From Croceitalea rosinachiae (lineage in GTDB: Bacteria; Bacteroidota; Bacteroidia; Flavobacteriales; Flavobacteriaceae), in contig NZ_JAVRHR010000002.1 in the NCBI RefSeq assembly GCF_031846445.1, positions 124,001 to 188,000 of the forward strand: 64,000 nt of DNA, written 5' to 3'. How positions within the stretch are numbered: position 1 is the first letter of the stretch; every line of letters begins with the position of its first letter. The notes beneath the pieces are model-generated. The model searched no databases. It was not told the origin of the DNA and was given only the letters and a program-made list of their open reading frames with translations. The translations under genes and the position numbers were made by a program. Shown here in pieces: positions 8,353 through 19,800 of the stretch.

Positions 8353-9162
8353 ATGAGCTATACTAAAATTACGGAGCAATCTTCATTGCATGAAGATTTG
8401 GACCAACTATCCACATTAGAGCTACTTCAAAAAATGAACGAAGAAGACAAGAAGGTGGCAAATGCCTTGACCGAAGTAATTCCAAATATCGAAAAATTGG
8501 TTGAAGCTTTAGTGGAACGTTTCGATAAAGGCGGACGCTTGTTTTATATTGGTGCTGGAACAAGCGGACGATTAGGTATTTTGGATGCTTCTGAAATTCC
8601 CCCAACTTTTGGAATGCCACATGATAGGGTCATTGGCATTATAGCCGGAGGTGATGGCGCGATTCGAAAAGCGGTAGAATTCGCTGAAGACAACACCTTA
8701 CAAGCTTGGAAAGATTTACAGGATTACGACATTAATACGAACGATGTATTGGTGGGTATTGCAGCTTCAGGCACCACTCCTTATGTCTTGGGTGGTATAG
8801 CTGACGCCAAAGCAAACGGAATCTTAACTGCAGGTATTACAAATAATCCTGGTGCCCCTTTGGCTCAAGCAGCTGATATTCCCATTGCTATGAACGTAGG
8901 TCCTGAGTTTGTAACTGGAAGTACCCGTATGAAGAGTGGAACCAGTCAAAAACTGGCTTTGAATATGATATCTACAGCTTTTATGATACGCGTTGGGCGG
9001 GTCAAAGGAAACAAAATGGTGGACATGCAATTGAGTAACAACAAATTGGTAGATCGTGGTACCCGCTATTTGGTTGAGGCCTTAAATATAGAATATGCTG
9101 ATGCAAAAAAGGCTTTGAAGAAATACGGTTCGGTGCGTGAAGCGATTAAGGGCATAAAATAA
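8353..9162 (+). CDS. murQ: N-acetylmuramic acid 6-phosphate etherase MurQ, 269 aa
   Basis: MurQ removes D-lactate from MurNAc-6-phosphate, giving GlcNAc-6-phosphate. The SIS-domain motifs are all present: GAGTSGRLGILDASEIPPTF near residues 65-84, containing the Glu of ASEIPPTFG, then AGGDGAIRKAVE, ASGTTPYVLG and TGSTRMKSGTSQK. Length matches the short Bacteroidota form. It follows the DeoR gene by 2 bases and overlaps the next gene by one base (TAATG). It uses the product of AnmK encoded across the divergent promoter. Confidence 0.96.
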   Translation: MSYTKITEQSSLHEDLDQLSTLELLQKMNEEDKKVANALTEVIPNIEKLVEALVERFDKGGRLFYIGAGTSGRLGILDASEIPPTFGMPHDRVIGIIAGGDGAIRKAVEFAEDNTLQAWKDLQDYDINTNDVLVGIAASGTTPYVLGGIADAKANGILTAGITNNPGAPLAQAADIPIAMNVGPEFVTGSTRMKSGTSQKLALNMISTAFMIRVGRVKGNKMVDMQLSNNKLVDRGTRYLVEALNIEYADAKKALKKYGSVREAIKGIK

Positions 9163-9680
9163 TGAGCAATTTTGAAGAACGTTTAAAAGGAGGACATCCA
9201 AATTCATTAGGAAATACTGTTGAAATTGTCGAAGAAATTTTAAACGATCCGAGTTTATTTGATGAATTGTTCCATTGTTACTTTAGCACCGATGAAGTTG
9301 TTCGGTTGCGGGTTTCTAATGGTATGAAACGAATCTGTAAAGCAAATAAAAAGCTCCTTATTCCCTTTATAGATAGATTTTTAAATGAGATTTCTAAAAT
9401 AGATCAAGCCTCGACTCAATGGACTTTGTCACAATTGTTCCTGCAACTGAAAAACGATATGTCGGCAAATCAGATTAAAAATGCTACTGAAATCATGAAA
9501 AATAATCTGATACATCATCAAGATTGGATAGTACTTAGCCAAACTATGGAGACCCTTGCAATATGGGCAAAAAATGATGAAGATTTGAAAAAATGGTTGC
9601 CTCCTCACCTGATAAGGTTATCAAACGATAAAAGAAAATCAGTAGCAAAAAAAGCAGGCAAAGTAAAAGCTTCACTATAA
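9162..9680 (+). CDS. HEAT-like helical repeat protein, 172 aa
   Basis: It is predicted all-helical, with recurring pairs such as LFDELFHCYFSTDEVVRLRVSNGMKRI and LPPHLIRLSNDKRKSVAKKAGKV that look like HEAT/ALK-type repeats. There is no signal peptide or enzyme motif. The start codon overlaps the murQ stop by one base (TAATG), which suggests coupled translation and a role tied to the murQ operon. The exact function is unknown. A protein-protein scaffold or a nucleic-acid-binding ALKD-like protein are both possible. Confidence 0.75.
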   Translation: MSNFEERLKGGHPNSLGNTVEIVEEILNDPSLFDELFHCYFSTDEVVRLRVSNGMKRICKANKKLLIPFIDRFLNEISKIDQASTQWTLSQLFLQLKNDMSANQIKNATEIMKNNLIHHQDWIVLSQTMETLAIWAKNDEDLKKWLPPHLIRLSNDKRKSVAKKAGKVKASL

Positions 9681-9754
9681 TACAATACTTAAGTGCAATC
9701 TTTGATTTGCTATATTTGGATGTAGCCAATTTATAAGCTCAGATTTTTGATTCC

Positions 9755-10831
9755 GTGAACGAAACATTTCTTTTTTATGGGTGGTGGCAGTTTGGTACTT
9801 GTCTTTTTGCTTTTGTAGCGCTATTGTCAATATGGTGGCATATAGGAAAAAAGCAAAATGACTTTGGACAAGTGTGGTTGGCACTTTCGGTTTTATGTTG
9901 GAGTATTTCAGGTTTGGTCGAAGTCTATTTTGCTCAACAAGCACAATTAGATACTAATATTGTTGATGGCTTTCGCAGTGTACTCTCATTATTCAACAGC
10001 TTATTTATTTTATTGGCACTCCCATGGTTTCGTTATTTGCCTAATTTTTTGCAGCCTGTTATTAAGTCTAAATATTGGAATCTTATTGTAGGCTTGCCAT
10101 TTCTTTTTTGTTTACTACCGACTATTAATAAAATAGTTTTTGGGAGGTCAGAATTTGTCAACGAACTTGATGTATATTATGCCTTATTAACCCTAATATT
10201 TTTAGGGAGCGTACTTTGGTATTCTTTTGCCAAAAGGCGTTTAAAATCGCTTGCCTACCTATCTCTGCTTTGTATTTTGATTACATTGTTAGCACAGTTT
10301 TATAAACTGATGGGATCCCCTATAAACGTCACTTTGTTCTCTGCCATTTTTAAGACCTCTTTAATTATGATATTCTTTGCCTTGGCGTTGAGTTGGGTAA
10401 AAGAACTATCTGAAAATCATATCCCTTCGGTAGAAAGACTTTTGTTTGAATTAAGGATAAACCGAAGTGCAAATAAAATTGAACGCATCCTTTTGATTAA
10501 TGGATTCATGGGAGATAAAGAAAAAAGTATAAAATTGACCAATTCACAATACGACTTACTTCATTTATTTGCAATAAAGCGAAAAGAAGATGCAAATGGC
10601 TGGTTAGAAATAAAACCTAAGAATCATTCCATCAGAGGAAAAAACTATGATATTAGTGATTATAATGAAGTCAAACGTCTTCTTTTCGCTTTGTTGGATG
10701 GTCTGTTCGGTAAGGGTAATTGGAGTAAGGAAGTCCATTTGATTCCTTTGAAAGAAACACTCTTTGAACTTTCAAAAAAGAGAGAGCGTAAAATACGTTT
10801 GCGTTTAGACCCTAAAAACATTAAGCTTTAG
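9755..10831 (+). CDS. Seven-helix membrane protein with soluble C-terminal domain, 358 aa
   Basis: I do not recognise a named family. About seven hydrophobic segments fill residues 8-225. A basic soluble domain of about 130 residues follows (ERLLFELRINRSANKIERILL and onward), with an alternating pattern that could be a winged helix. The start is GTG at 9755. A 7TM receptor coupled to a cytosolic effector is a plausible reading. It is 74 bases after the HEAT-like gene on the same strand and could belong to the same transcript. Confidence 0.75.
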   Translation: MNETFLFYGWWQFGTCLFAFVALLSIWWHIGKKQNDFGQVWLALSVLCWSISGLVEVYFAQQAQLDTNIVDGFRSVLSLFNSLFILLALPWFRYLPNFLQPVIKSKYWNLIVGLPFLFCLLPTINKIVFGRSEFVNELDVYYALLTLIFLGSVLWYSFAKRRLKSLAYLSLLCILITLLAQFYKLMGSPINVTLFSAIFKTSLIMIFFALALSWVKELSENHIPSVERLLFELRINRSANKIERILLINGFMGDKEKSIKLTNSQYDLLHLFAIKRKEDANGWLEIKPKNHSIRGKNYDISDYNEVKRLLFALLDGLFGKGNWSKEVHLIPLKETLFELSKKRERKIRLRLDPKNIKL

Positions 10832-10952
10832 CCTTCTTTTTTATTAAAACGTCGGAAGTTGACTTACTGACAAATTCAATTTTTTTCTGACTTTTTCAAC
10901 TCTTCAAAAATATACTTTTCAATTTGCTTGCTTAAATCATAAAACGAGCGTT

Positions 10953-12557
10953 ATGCGATTAGGTTTTTCCACTAAATTAAAATGTAGTTTAGCTTTACTT
11001 ACTATGGTTTTCCCGACTATTGTAAGAGCGGAGGCAAAAGGCCTAGATGAACAAATAAATGACAGCTTTATGCCATTTGCCATTTGGTGGGAGAACCTAA
11101 TTTTTTCTAAAATTGTAATTTTTGGTGTTGGAATACCAATGGTTTTAATACTGTTGCTTACTGGGGCTTTGTTTTTTACGGTTTATTTCAAGTTTATAAA
11201 TATCCTTCATTTTAAAACAGCAATACAAGTGGTGCGTGGTAAGTTCGATTACCTTGAAGAGGTATCACAAGATGATATTGTAGGCACCATAAAAAATGAA
11301 GGTCACTATGGTGAAGTAAATCATTTTCAAGCTTTGACAACAGCAGTCTCAGGTACAGTTGGGCTTGGGAATATTGCGATGGTGGCAGTGGCAATTTCCA
11401 TTGGGGGACCAGGTGCTACCTTTTGGATGATAGTTGCTGGGTTATTGGGCATGTCTTCTAAATTTGTGGAATGTACCTTAGGGGTAAAGTATAGGGACAT
11501 TGATGAAAAAGGTAGCGTTTACGGCGGCCCAATGTATTACCTTTCTCGTGGATTTAAAGAAAATGGACTTGCTCATTTGGGCAAAATACTAGCGGGCATT
11601 TTCGCCGTACTTTGCATTGGTGCGTCTTTAGGTGGAGGTAACGCGTTTCAAACAAATCAGGCCGCAGCCCAAATCATCACCCGATTTGGGTTAGAGGGTG
11701 CAAACACCGGTACAATCATAGGAGTTTTATTTGCAATTTTTGTTGGAATCGTTATTATCGGCGGTATAAAACGCATAGCCAAGGTTACTGAAAAAGTTGT
11801 TCCTTTAATGGCTGCTCTTTATGTTGCAGCAGCTTTATTTATCATTTTCTCAAACTTTGATAAAATTGGAGAAGCCTTAGGTTTGATTGTTTCAGATGCA
11901 TTTACACCAAGGGCCTCCATAACTGGCGGTTTCATAGGTGTTATGATACAGGGTTTTAGAAGAGCAGCATTTTCAAATGAGGCCGGTGCTGGCTCCGCGG
12001 CCATAGCACACTCTGCCGTAAATACAAAGTTTGCTGCCTCTGAAGGATTGGTCGGTTTATTGGAGCCTTTTATTGATACTGTCTTAATATGTACAATAAC
12101 AGCTTTGGTAATCATTATTTTTAATATTGACGGCGCTTTTGTTTATGGTGATGTCATTAATCAACAGGCACTAATGTCTGATGGATCAAGAATGGGGGGT
12201 GTCAATTTAACTTCAAGGGCTTTTGAAAGTACTATACCAGGTTCGTCTTATGTGTTGGTATTAGCTGTGATTTTATTTGCTTTTTCGACTATTATTTCCT
12301 GGTCATACTATGGATTACAAGCTTGGAAATATTTATTCGGAAGAGGAAAATTATCTGACTTGATTTATAAAATATTATTCTTGGTATTTACAATATTAGG
12401 TGCTGCCATAACTTTAGACGCCGTAATCAAATTTTCAGATGCCATGATACTTGCTCTTGTATTTCCAAATATTATAGGGCTATTGTTTTTGTTTCCAAAG
12501 GCAAAAGACGAACTCTCCAAATATCTTTCTCTTATAAAGAGAAAGGGTTCAGAATAG
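10953..12557 (+). CDS. Alanine/glycine:cation symporter (AGCS family), 534 aa
   Basis: This is a sodium-coupled amino-acid symporter of the inner membrane. The sequence GTVGLGNIAMVAVAISIGG, the FVECTLGVKYR helix end and NEAGAGSAAIAHSA are AGCS family motifs, with about 11 hydrophobic segments. An N-terminal segment (residues about 10-27) before an amphipathic stretch is typical of Bacteroidota members. Alanine import would fit the murein-recycling neighbourhood, since peptides released from the wall contain alanine, but this link is inferred. It converges on the sugar dehydrogenase gene with a 10-base gap. Confidence 0.92.
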   Translation: MRLGFSTKLKCSLALLTMVFPTIVRAEAKGLDEQINDSFMPFAIWWENLIFSKIVIFGVGIPMVLILLLTGALFFTVYFKFINILHFKTAIQVVRGKFDYLEEVSQDDIVGTIKNEGHYGEVNHFQALTTAVSGTVGLGNIAMVAVAISIGGPGATFWMIVAGLLGMSSKFVECTLGVKYRDIDEKGSVYGGPMYYLSRGFKENGLAHLGKILAGIFAVLCIGASLGGGNAFQTNQAAAQIITRFGLEGANTGTIIGVLFAIFVGIVIIGGIKRIAKVTEKVVPLMAALYVAAALFIIFSNFDKIGEALGLIVSDAFTPRASITGGFIGVMIQGFRRAAFSNEAGAGSAAIAHSAVNTKFAASEGLVGLLEPFIDTVLICTITALVIIIFNIDGAFVYGDVINQQALMSDGSRMGGVNLTSRAFESTIPGSSYVLVLAVILFAFSTIISWSYYGLQAWKYLFGRGKLSDLIYKILFLVFTILGAAITLDAVIKFSDAMILALVFPNIIGLLFLFPKAKDELSKYLSLIKRKGSE

Positions 12558-12567
12558 AGATATCCAC

Positions 12568-13686
12568 TTATTTTGGGTCCAATCGATAGATGCCTTTGCC
12601 TTCTACGCCAACATAAATGAATCCATCTGGAGCTTGCCGAACACTACGAACTCGGCCTAAACCATCTAAGAGCTTTTCGCGATATACCACTTTGTTGTTT
12701 TTGAATTCCAATCGCTCCAAATATTGAAAAGCCAAAGAACCCACCAAAAGATTTCCTTCCCAATCCGGGTATTTAGCTGAGGTAACAAATGTCATTCCTG
12801 AAGGAGCAATGGAAGGTACCCAATAGTGCAAGGGTTGTTCCATACCTTTTTTGGAAGTTTCATTGGTGATTTTGGTGCCACTATAATTGATGCCATAAGT
12901 AATTACGGGCCAACCATAGTTTTTACCTTTTTTGACAATGTTAATCTCATCACCGCCTCTGGGGCCGTGTTCATGGTTCCAAATCTCCCCTGTAAAGGGA
13001 TTCTTAACCAATCCCTGAGGATTTCGATGTCCGTAACTATAAATAGCATTTTTAGCCTTAGAATTTGAAACAAAGGGATTATCATGAGGTATGCGCCCAT
13101 CATCATGAATTCGGTAAATCTTCCCTCCATCTCTAGTAATATCTTGTGGGTTCACATCTCGATTGCCCCGATCACCGATGGAGAAGTACAAATACCCATC
13201 ATTATCAAACTCAATTCTTGAACCCCAATGTTGTCCTTTACTGGTGTTTGGAACGCCTTTGTATAACAGTTCCTTATTTTTCAGTTGATTCCCATCTAAT
13301 TTTGCTCGCATAATAGCTGTGTTGCCTCCACTTCCATTACCTTCTGAAGAGGAATAAGAAAAATATATCCAGCCATTTTCTTCGTAATTTGGATGTAATT
13401 CCACGTCCATAAATCCACCTTGCCCACGCACTAAAATATCTGGTAAATTGTTTATTTCTATTTTTGAACCATTTTGAAATAGGATGAGTTTTCCAGCCTT
13501 TTCAGTTGTTAAAATTGCCCCATTGGGCAAAAAAGCCATTCCCCATGGATTTTGAAGATCTTTAATAATCAAAGACTCTGTAAATGAATTAGTTACAGGT
13601 GATTTTATATTTTTGTCAACGGCCTGGCCACAAGCTTCAAAGAGCAGTACAACGAAAAAATAGGTATACAATGCACGCTTTTTCAT
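12568..13686 (-). CDS. Secreted PQQ-type sugar dehydrogenase (GSDH family) lipoprotein, 372 aa
   Basis: This is a beta-propeller of the glucose/sorbosone dehydrogenase family, which oxidises aldose sugars with PQQ or a related quinone. Visible motifs are LQNPWGMAFLPNG near the start, GGFMDVELHPNY, the GQHWGSRIEFDNDGYLYFSIGDRG region with a His near the cofactor, and YGHRNPQGL. The start at 13686 is chosen because it gives a lipoprotein signal ending in FEACG; the upstream in-frame ATG adds 19 non-signal residues. It probably sits in the outer or inner membrane facing the periplasm. Confidence 0.88.
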   Translation of the reverse strand: MKKRALYTYFFVVLLFEACGQAVDKNIKSPVTNSFTESLIIKDLQNPWGMAFLPNGAILTTEKAGKLILFQNGSKIEINNLPDILVRGQGGFMDVELHPNYEENGWIYFSYSSSEGNGSGGNTAIMRAKLDGNQLKNKELLYKGVPNTSKGQHWGSRIEFDNDGYLYFSIGDRGNRDVNPQDITRDGGKIYRIHDDGRIPHDNPFVSNSKAKNAIYSYGHRNPQGLVKNPFTGEIWNHEHGPRGGDEINIVKKGKNYGWPVITYGINYSGTKITNETSKKGMEQPLHYWVPSIAPSGMTFVTSAKYPDWEGNLLVGSLAFQYLERLEFKNNKVVYREKLLDGLGRVRSVRQAPDGFIYVGVEGKGIYRLDPK

Positions 13687-13844
13687 AATTTTATCGTTAG
13701 AGTGTATATAAATATAGATGAACTGCTTTTTCATGTAGTTCAATGAAATGTTAAAATTAACTAGATTTTATAAGTTTAAATAATTACTAATTAATGTATT
13801 AGGCTCCCAAATCCTCAATACATTAAAAATACCGAGCTTAACCT

Positions 13845-16800
13845 ATGCCCCGTAAAAAAACAAGGCGTCATCTGTATGCCGTGCTATTGGTGTTATCATC
13901 AGTTGTAGTTTATTCGGCAGTCTTTAAATCAAATACTTATGTATTTGATACAAAGTTTGGCACACCCAAGACTGAAACTTTCCCTTCTTCCAAAACAGCT
14001 GGAATAGATGCGAAAGTTTCAAAAGTGAATGTATCTGAATCAGTGGCTTTATCACCAATGTTCATGACGATTATACAGGGAGCTGATGAAGAAGTTGGAT
14101 GTAGTAACAATGGGTTCACCGTAGCTCGTTTTAATTTATGCGGTGATTCTGACGATAGAACAATTTCACTTTCCGGAGGACCTTATGGCTCGGTACAATG
14201 GCAGATTCTAGGCGGAGCTTGTGTTCCTGATATTAACGAAGACTGTCCCAATACCACTACTTCTTGCTACACAACGGTAGCTACGTCACAAACGTTTAAC
14301 CTAGATGCGAGTACCATACCAGCCGGCTCTGGCGCAGAGTTTCGTGTAATAGCGGATGGGCAGCAATACTTTTTTAAGGTGAAAAAAAGTACGATTACCC
14401 AAACCTATATAAAAAGAGATTATATCTGCGGTGTTGATGGGCGTATTCAAATCACCAATCTTTCAAGTGCTTATGAGTTTAGTATCGATGGGGGTTTAAA
14501 TTGGCAGACATCACCAATTTTTGATGGACTGGCTCCCGACACTTACGTAGTTATCGCAAGGCTACAGAATACTCCAAACACCTGTGAATACCCATACGAA
14601 CCTATTGTTATCGAACAACAGGATATCAGTATTGATGTAGAGTTTATTGATGCCCAATGTTTTGGGGATACCGGAAGTATTGAAGTGACCGTAAATGATG
14701 TGCCAGGACCATTTAGATATACATTATTGGATGAAGTGGGCATTCCAATTGAATTCACCACATTTATTACTACCAACCCTTATACCTTTAGTGCAGTTGG
14801 TTTTGGTACATATAGCGTTCAAGTCGAAACTCAGCAATGTACAGGTGATATCGCTAATGGAATTCCACCACCACAACAAAGCCTTGATATTAATGGCAGC
14901 CCAATAACCATTGGTGATGGAATAGTGCCCTTGTCGGCATCCACTGAGGTGAACGAAAGTTTGAGTTCTGAACCTGGTTGTGGTTCTCCAGCGGTAGACA
15001 TTATTGTAAGGACTTCTGGGGGAACTGCTCCATATACGTTCACTGTGAGTGATGGGGGAAATTCAGGGGGCTCCTATACTACACAAACGACATACAATGT
15101 TACTACTGCGGGCTCCTATGATTTCACTATTACCGATGCCAATGGATGTATCATAACAGCTTCAGCCAATGTACAAGAGTTGACACCTCCCGATGTCACT
15201 GTAGCTGGTATTGATGGAACCTGCACCAATGGTGGTTCACGATTAGACATTACGGTAGTTGACGCCAAAGGATACAACCTTTCCTTTAGGGCGACTCCAG
15301 CGGATCCTTGGAGCACGGATCCATTACTTTCCGTACCAGCTGGCACCTACAATTCCATTCAGGTTCGATACGAGCAGGGTGGTTTTAGTTGTTTTATTAC
15401 CTTGCCCGATTCAATTACTGTCACTGAAAGTGGTGCAATAAACGGAGCTGACCCAACTTGGGCAGATTTAACGTGCGATGGTTTAGGAGGTATAAATGAT
15501 GGTTCAATAACTTTTCCTGGTGCTTATACTGGAGCAGGTGGCGGTCCTTTTGAATTCAGTATTAACGGAAGCGACTTTTTTACGCAACAAACATTCAATA
15601 ATCTGCCTGCGGGTACGTATACGCCTGCGATTCGCAATGCTTCTGGATGTCGAAGGGATTTTACGGCAATTACCATTGCCGATGTAGACCCCCCTACCAA
15701 TATTGATTTTGCACAAAACAATACCAATTGTGCGGCCAATACTTCAGATGTAGTGCTAACACCAACGTCGAACTTTCCTATCAACACCTATGAAATTATT
15801 AGTCCGGTTGGTGCTGTCGTCAACAATGGTTCTAACAACACGTTTGCAGGTCTCACTAATAATATCAACCATACATTCAGAATCACCGATGTTAATGGTT
15901 GCACCTATGAAGAAAGTTTTACGCCAGCCGTTATCAGTTCCATTCGAGCACGAGTGGGGTCTGGTGGTGATTTGAGGGTTTGTAACGGTGCAACAGATGG
16001 CAATGCTACTTTTTTGGTAGATGGATTTGCAAATACGTATTCCTATACAGTAACACCAGGTGGCTTTAATGGTACTGGGGAAACTAATTTGCAAGTGCCT
16101 ATTTCCAATTTAGGAGCCAACACTTACACTATTACGGTCACGGACGATGATACGGGTTGTACCGATACGGCAAGTGTTACTGTTGAAGAACCTGCTACGC
16201 CACTGAGCATAACTCCAGATGTCACCGATATGAGTTGTGCCAATAACAATATTGGTCGGGTAAGGGCAAACGCCTCGGGTGGTTTCGGCACATACCGTTA
16301 TGAATTGGAATGGCCAACGCCTCCAGGCATCACCCAAGGACCTAAAAGCGGTCCTACTTTTGGAAACCTTACTGCGGAAGGTACCTATACCCTTACGGTA
16401 ACAGATGCTGAAGGATGTACCGCATCAACTACATTTACTTTAAGTTCAGTTGATCCACCAACAATTACCTTAGGAGCTGTAGACAACTGTTTTTCGCCCA
16501 CAAATGATGGTTCAATTATGGTGAGTTCCACTGCTGGAACGGCTGCATTGGCAACCCACCAATATCGAATTAACGGTGGGGCTTTACAGGGAAGTCCAAA
16601 CTTTACAGGGTTGGTTCCGGGCACATACACAGTGGAGGTAATGGATGGAAACAATTGTACCGACCAATTGCAAGTGACCATTCCCCCCCAAGTCCAGATT
16701 GACCTGGATTTGATTACTGAAATTCCGTGTGGTGGTAATGGCGAAATGCAGATTAGCATTAACGGTGGAGATATTACTACCTTGGCAAGTACTTCTTATA

Positions 16801-19800
16801 CAATTTATCTAGATGGCACTCCGGTAGCAGGGCACGTTGGTCTTCCTATACCTTCAAATCCTTTTAATTATACGGTTCCTTTAGGTGACGACGGTAATTA
16901 TACCGTTGAAGTAACAGATAACAATAGTTGTACGAATACATCCCCACCATTGACGTTCACTGCTCCTGTTGCCATATCGGCCACATCGAACCCAGTAGGA
17001 CCAAGTTGCGGTGATCCCAATAGTGGTTACGTGGAGATTATCCCTGATGTATCCTTCGGTACACCAGCATTTGAGGTGATTTTTGCTCCTCAAGGAACAG
17101 GCCTCGTAGATAGCCCATTTGATGCTGCACAGCCGGCAGGATACACTTATGGTTCGCAGACCATTTATTCTGGTCTATCCGCAGGTACTTATGAATACAT
17201 TGTAAAAGATGCTAGAAACTGTACTACAGGTGTCCTTACTGTTGCTATTGCAGATGACTTAACAAACCCACCAGACGCCGATGTTTCGGCCAATCCTGCT
17301 GTTTGTGCAGCAGGTGTTGTTTCTGGTGGAATTACTATTAATTCAATTGCTGATGGTAGACCTGATTTTATCATTATAGTAGAAGATATTTTTGGAAACG
17401 AGTTCTTTAGGCAAGAAGATGTTTCTTTAACAGACTTGCCATTGGCGATTAATGGTTTGGCAGAAGGTAATTACAATGTGATTACATTAGATTCTAGAGG
17501 ATGTATTGACCAAGACCAGATTAATATCATATCTACTACAGTTGATATTGTGCCCACTACGATACTACCATTGGTTTGTGATGATGCAGGTTTTGCCTAT
17601 TGCGTTGATATTGTTGGAGGAACAGGTCCATTTGGAATTCGAAGAATTGAGGATCCATCGTTCACGGATTTAGGGGGAACGCCACCAACACCAAATCGAT
17701 CCTATTGTTTTGCCAATATTCAATTTGGTCAATCATTTACGGTAGAGGTCATTGATTATGCTACAAATTGTACTTATGAAGAACTTATTGATGTACCGGA
17801 AGGCCCATCTACTGTAGACGTCGTTCTAAATGTTGGGGGAGCTACATGTATAGGTGATTTGGTCACATTAGATTGGACGATTACCGGTACTACGGGAGCT
17901 ACCTTTTTTGTTGAAATTCAAAATTTAGATACTGGAGCAATCGTATTTACAGATGCTACTGCAACAAGTACTACGGGAACATTGGATGTTCCAGAAGGAC
18001 CTTACGCCATAACGGTAGTCGATGATGGCGTCGGAGGTACAGAATGTTCGGACGGTGATACAGGTGATGCAATATTAGATTACCCTCGTGTTGACATTAT
18101 TGAAAACCAAAATGCCAACTGTAATGAACTTGGCCAGTTGACCTTCAGGGGAAGTGGTGGAACACCATATGCTCCAGGAATATTGCCTAACGACTCTCCA
18201 TATGAATATGCTGTAGTTCTTTCAGGGACTCCACCAGCAGCTGGTGACTATGGTTTCGAAACTACCGTCGCTTTGTCAGGTTCATTAGCACCTGGTACCG
18301 CCTATGACATTTGGGTTCGTGATTCGCGAGGCTGCGAATTTCAAACTTCTGCAACCATTGTTCAATTAGATCCTGATTTGCCGATTCCTACAATCGTAGT
18401 CAACAATCAATGTATTACGGGCGCCCCTCCGGCAAGTTTTCAGATTGATGTGACTATGCCTGCTACTATCGATAACCCGACATTCACTTTGGGCGGTCAG
18501 ACCTTGGTTCCAGCCTACGATGGTATCAATCCTACAACAGCAACATTTAACGTACCCAGCATCGGAGTATATGATATAAATGTTGTGGATTCCAATGGCT
18601 GTGATGTCGATACTACTGCTGAGGTTTTCCAGATTCTTTCTGCCTCAGCGGAATTCTCTACAGAGCCAAGTTGTAATAATACAGACGGTGTAATAACGGT
18701 TACCCCTAATGGAGGTAGTGGGAATTTTACATTTGAATTGCGAGATGGTACAGGTACACCCACTGGAAATACGACGGGTGATACTACTGGTATTTTTACA
18801 GGGGTGGACCCAGGAGATTATGAAGTAATGGTTACCGATGATATTGCTAATGACGGAAGTCTTTTCTGTACCTTCACCGTCGATGGTATCACCTTAGATA
18901 CTGCGACCGTCCCGGTCATTGCCGATATGGGAGAAAGTGATATCAGCTGTAATGGAGCGAATGATGGTAGTATTAACGTGGTATTGAATCCAGGATCTGA
19001 TATCGATGGTATTTTTGAATATAGACTATTTGACTCAGGAGGAGCACAGATAGGCAGCAATATATCTGGTTCTTTTGATGGGCTTGACCCAGATACCTAC
19101 CGTGTAGTGGTTGAAACTAACAGAGGATGTATTGACGACGAAACCGCATCTGTATCAGAACCTCCTGTATTTCAAATCACCGCTACGGATGAAACTTTGG
19201 TCTGTGAAAATGGCACTAATCGTTTTAGCACGGCAACTATTTCAGCTACCATTGTTGGTCCAAATATTGGTAATGGGGGTCCTTATGGATATCGTATTGA
19301 CCCAGCCGATAGCTATCAAAGTAGTCCTGATTTTGATATAGTTGATAATGGTACTGACCAAACGATAACTATTTATGCTATAGATTCCAATGGTTGCGAA
19401 GATAGTGTTACCATCACGGTTTTCGCTCCTACTGATGTATTACCAAGTCTTACTACCTTGAATGAATTGACCTGTGCAAATCCTGAGCGCGTTGAGATTA
19501 CTGTTGTCGGTACTTCTGATTTTACAGTAATAACTTCAGCGCCCTCGGGTACCACAGTCGCTAATGTTAGTGTTACAGGCGGTGGTACTGCAGTGGTAGA
19601 TTTGCCTGATGCCGGAGATTATCTTTTTGAGATACAAGATGATAGCGTAAATGGCTGTAGCTATCCGTTGCCAAGGTATACCGTTGCCCCACCAATCTAT
19701 CCTACTGCTTTAATTACTGAAGCTGGACCCGTTTTATGCGATGGTGATGCCAATGGTAGTCTGTTTATTGAGGTTACGGATTATAATGGAATCTTTAATT

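Noticed and set aside
10832..10952. Riboswitch or attenuator before the AGCS symporter gene
   Set aside because: The 120-base leader is AT-rich with no stable paired elements that I could trace.
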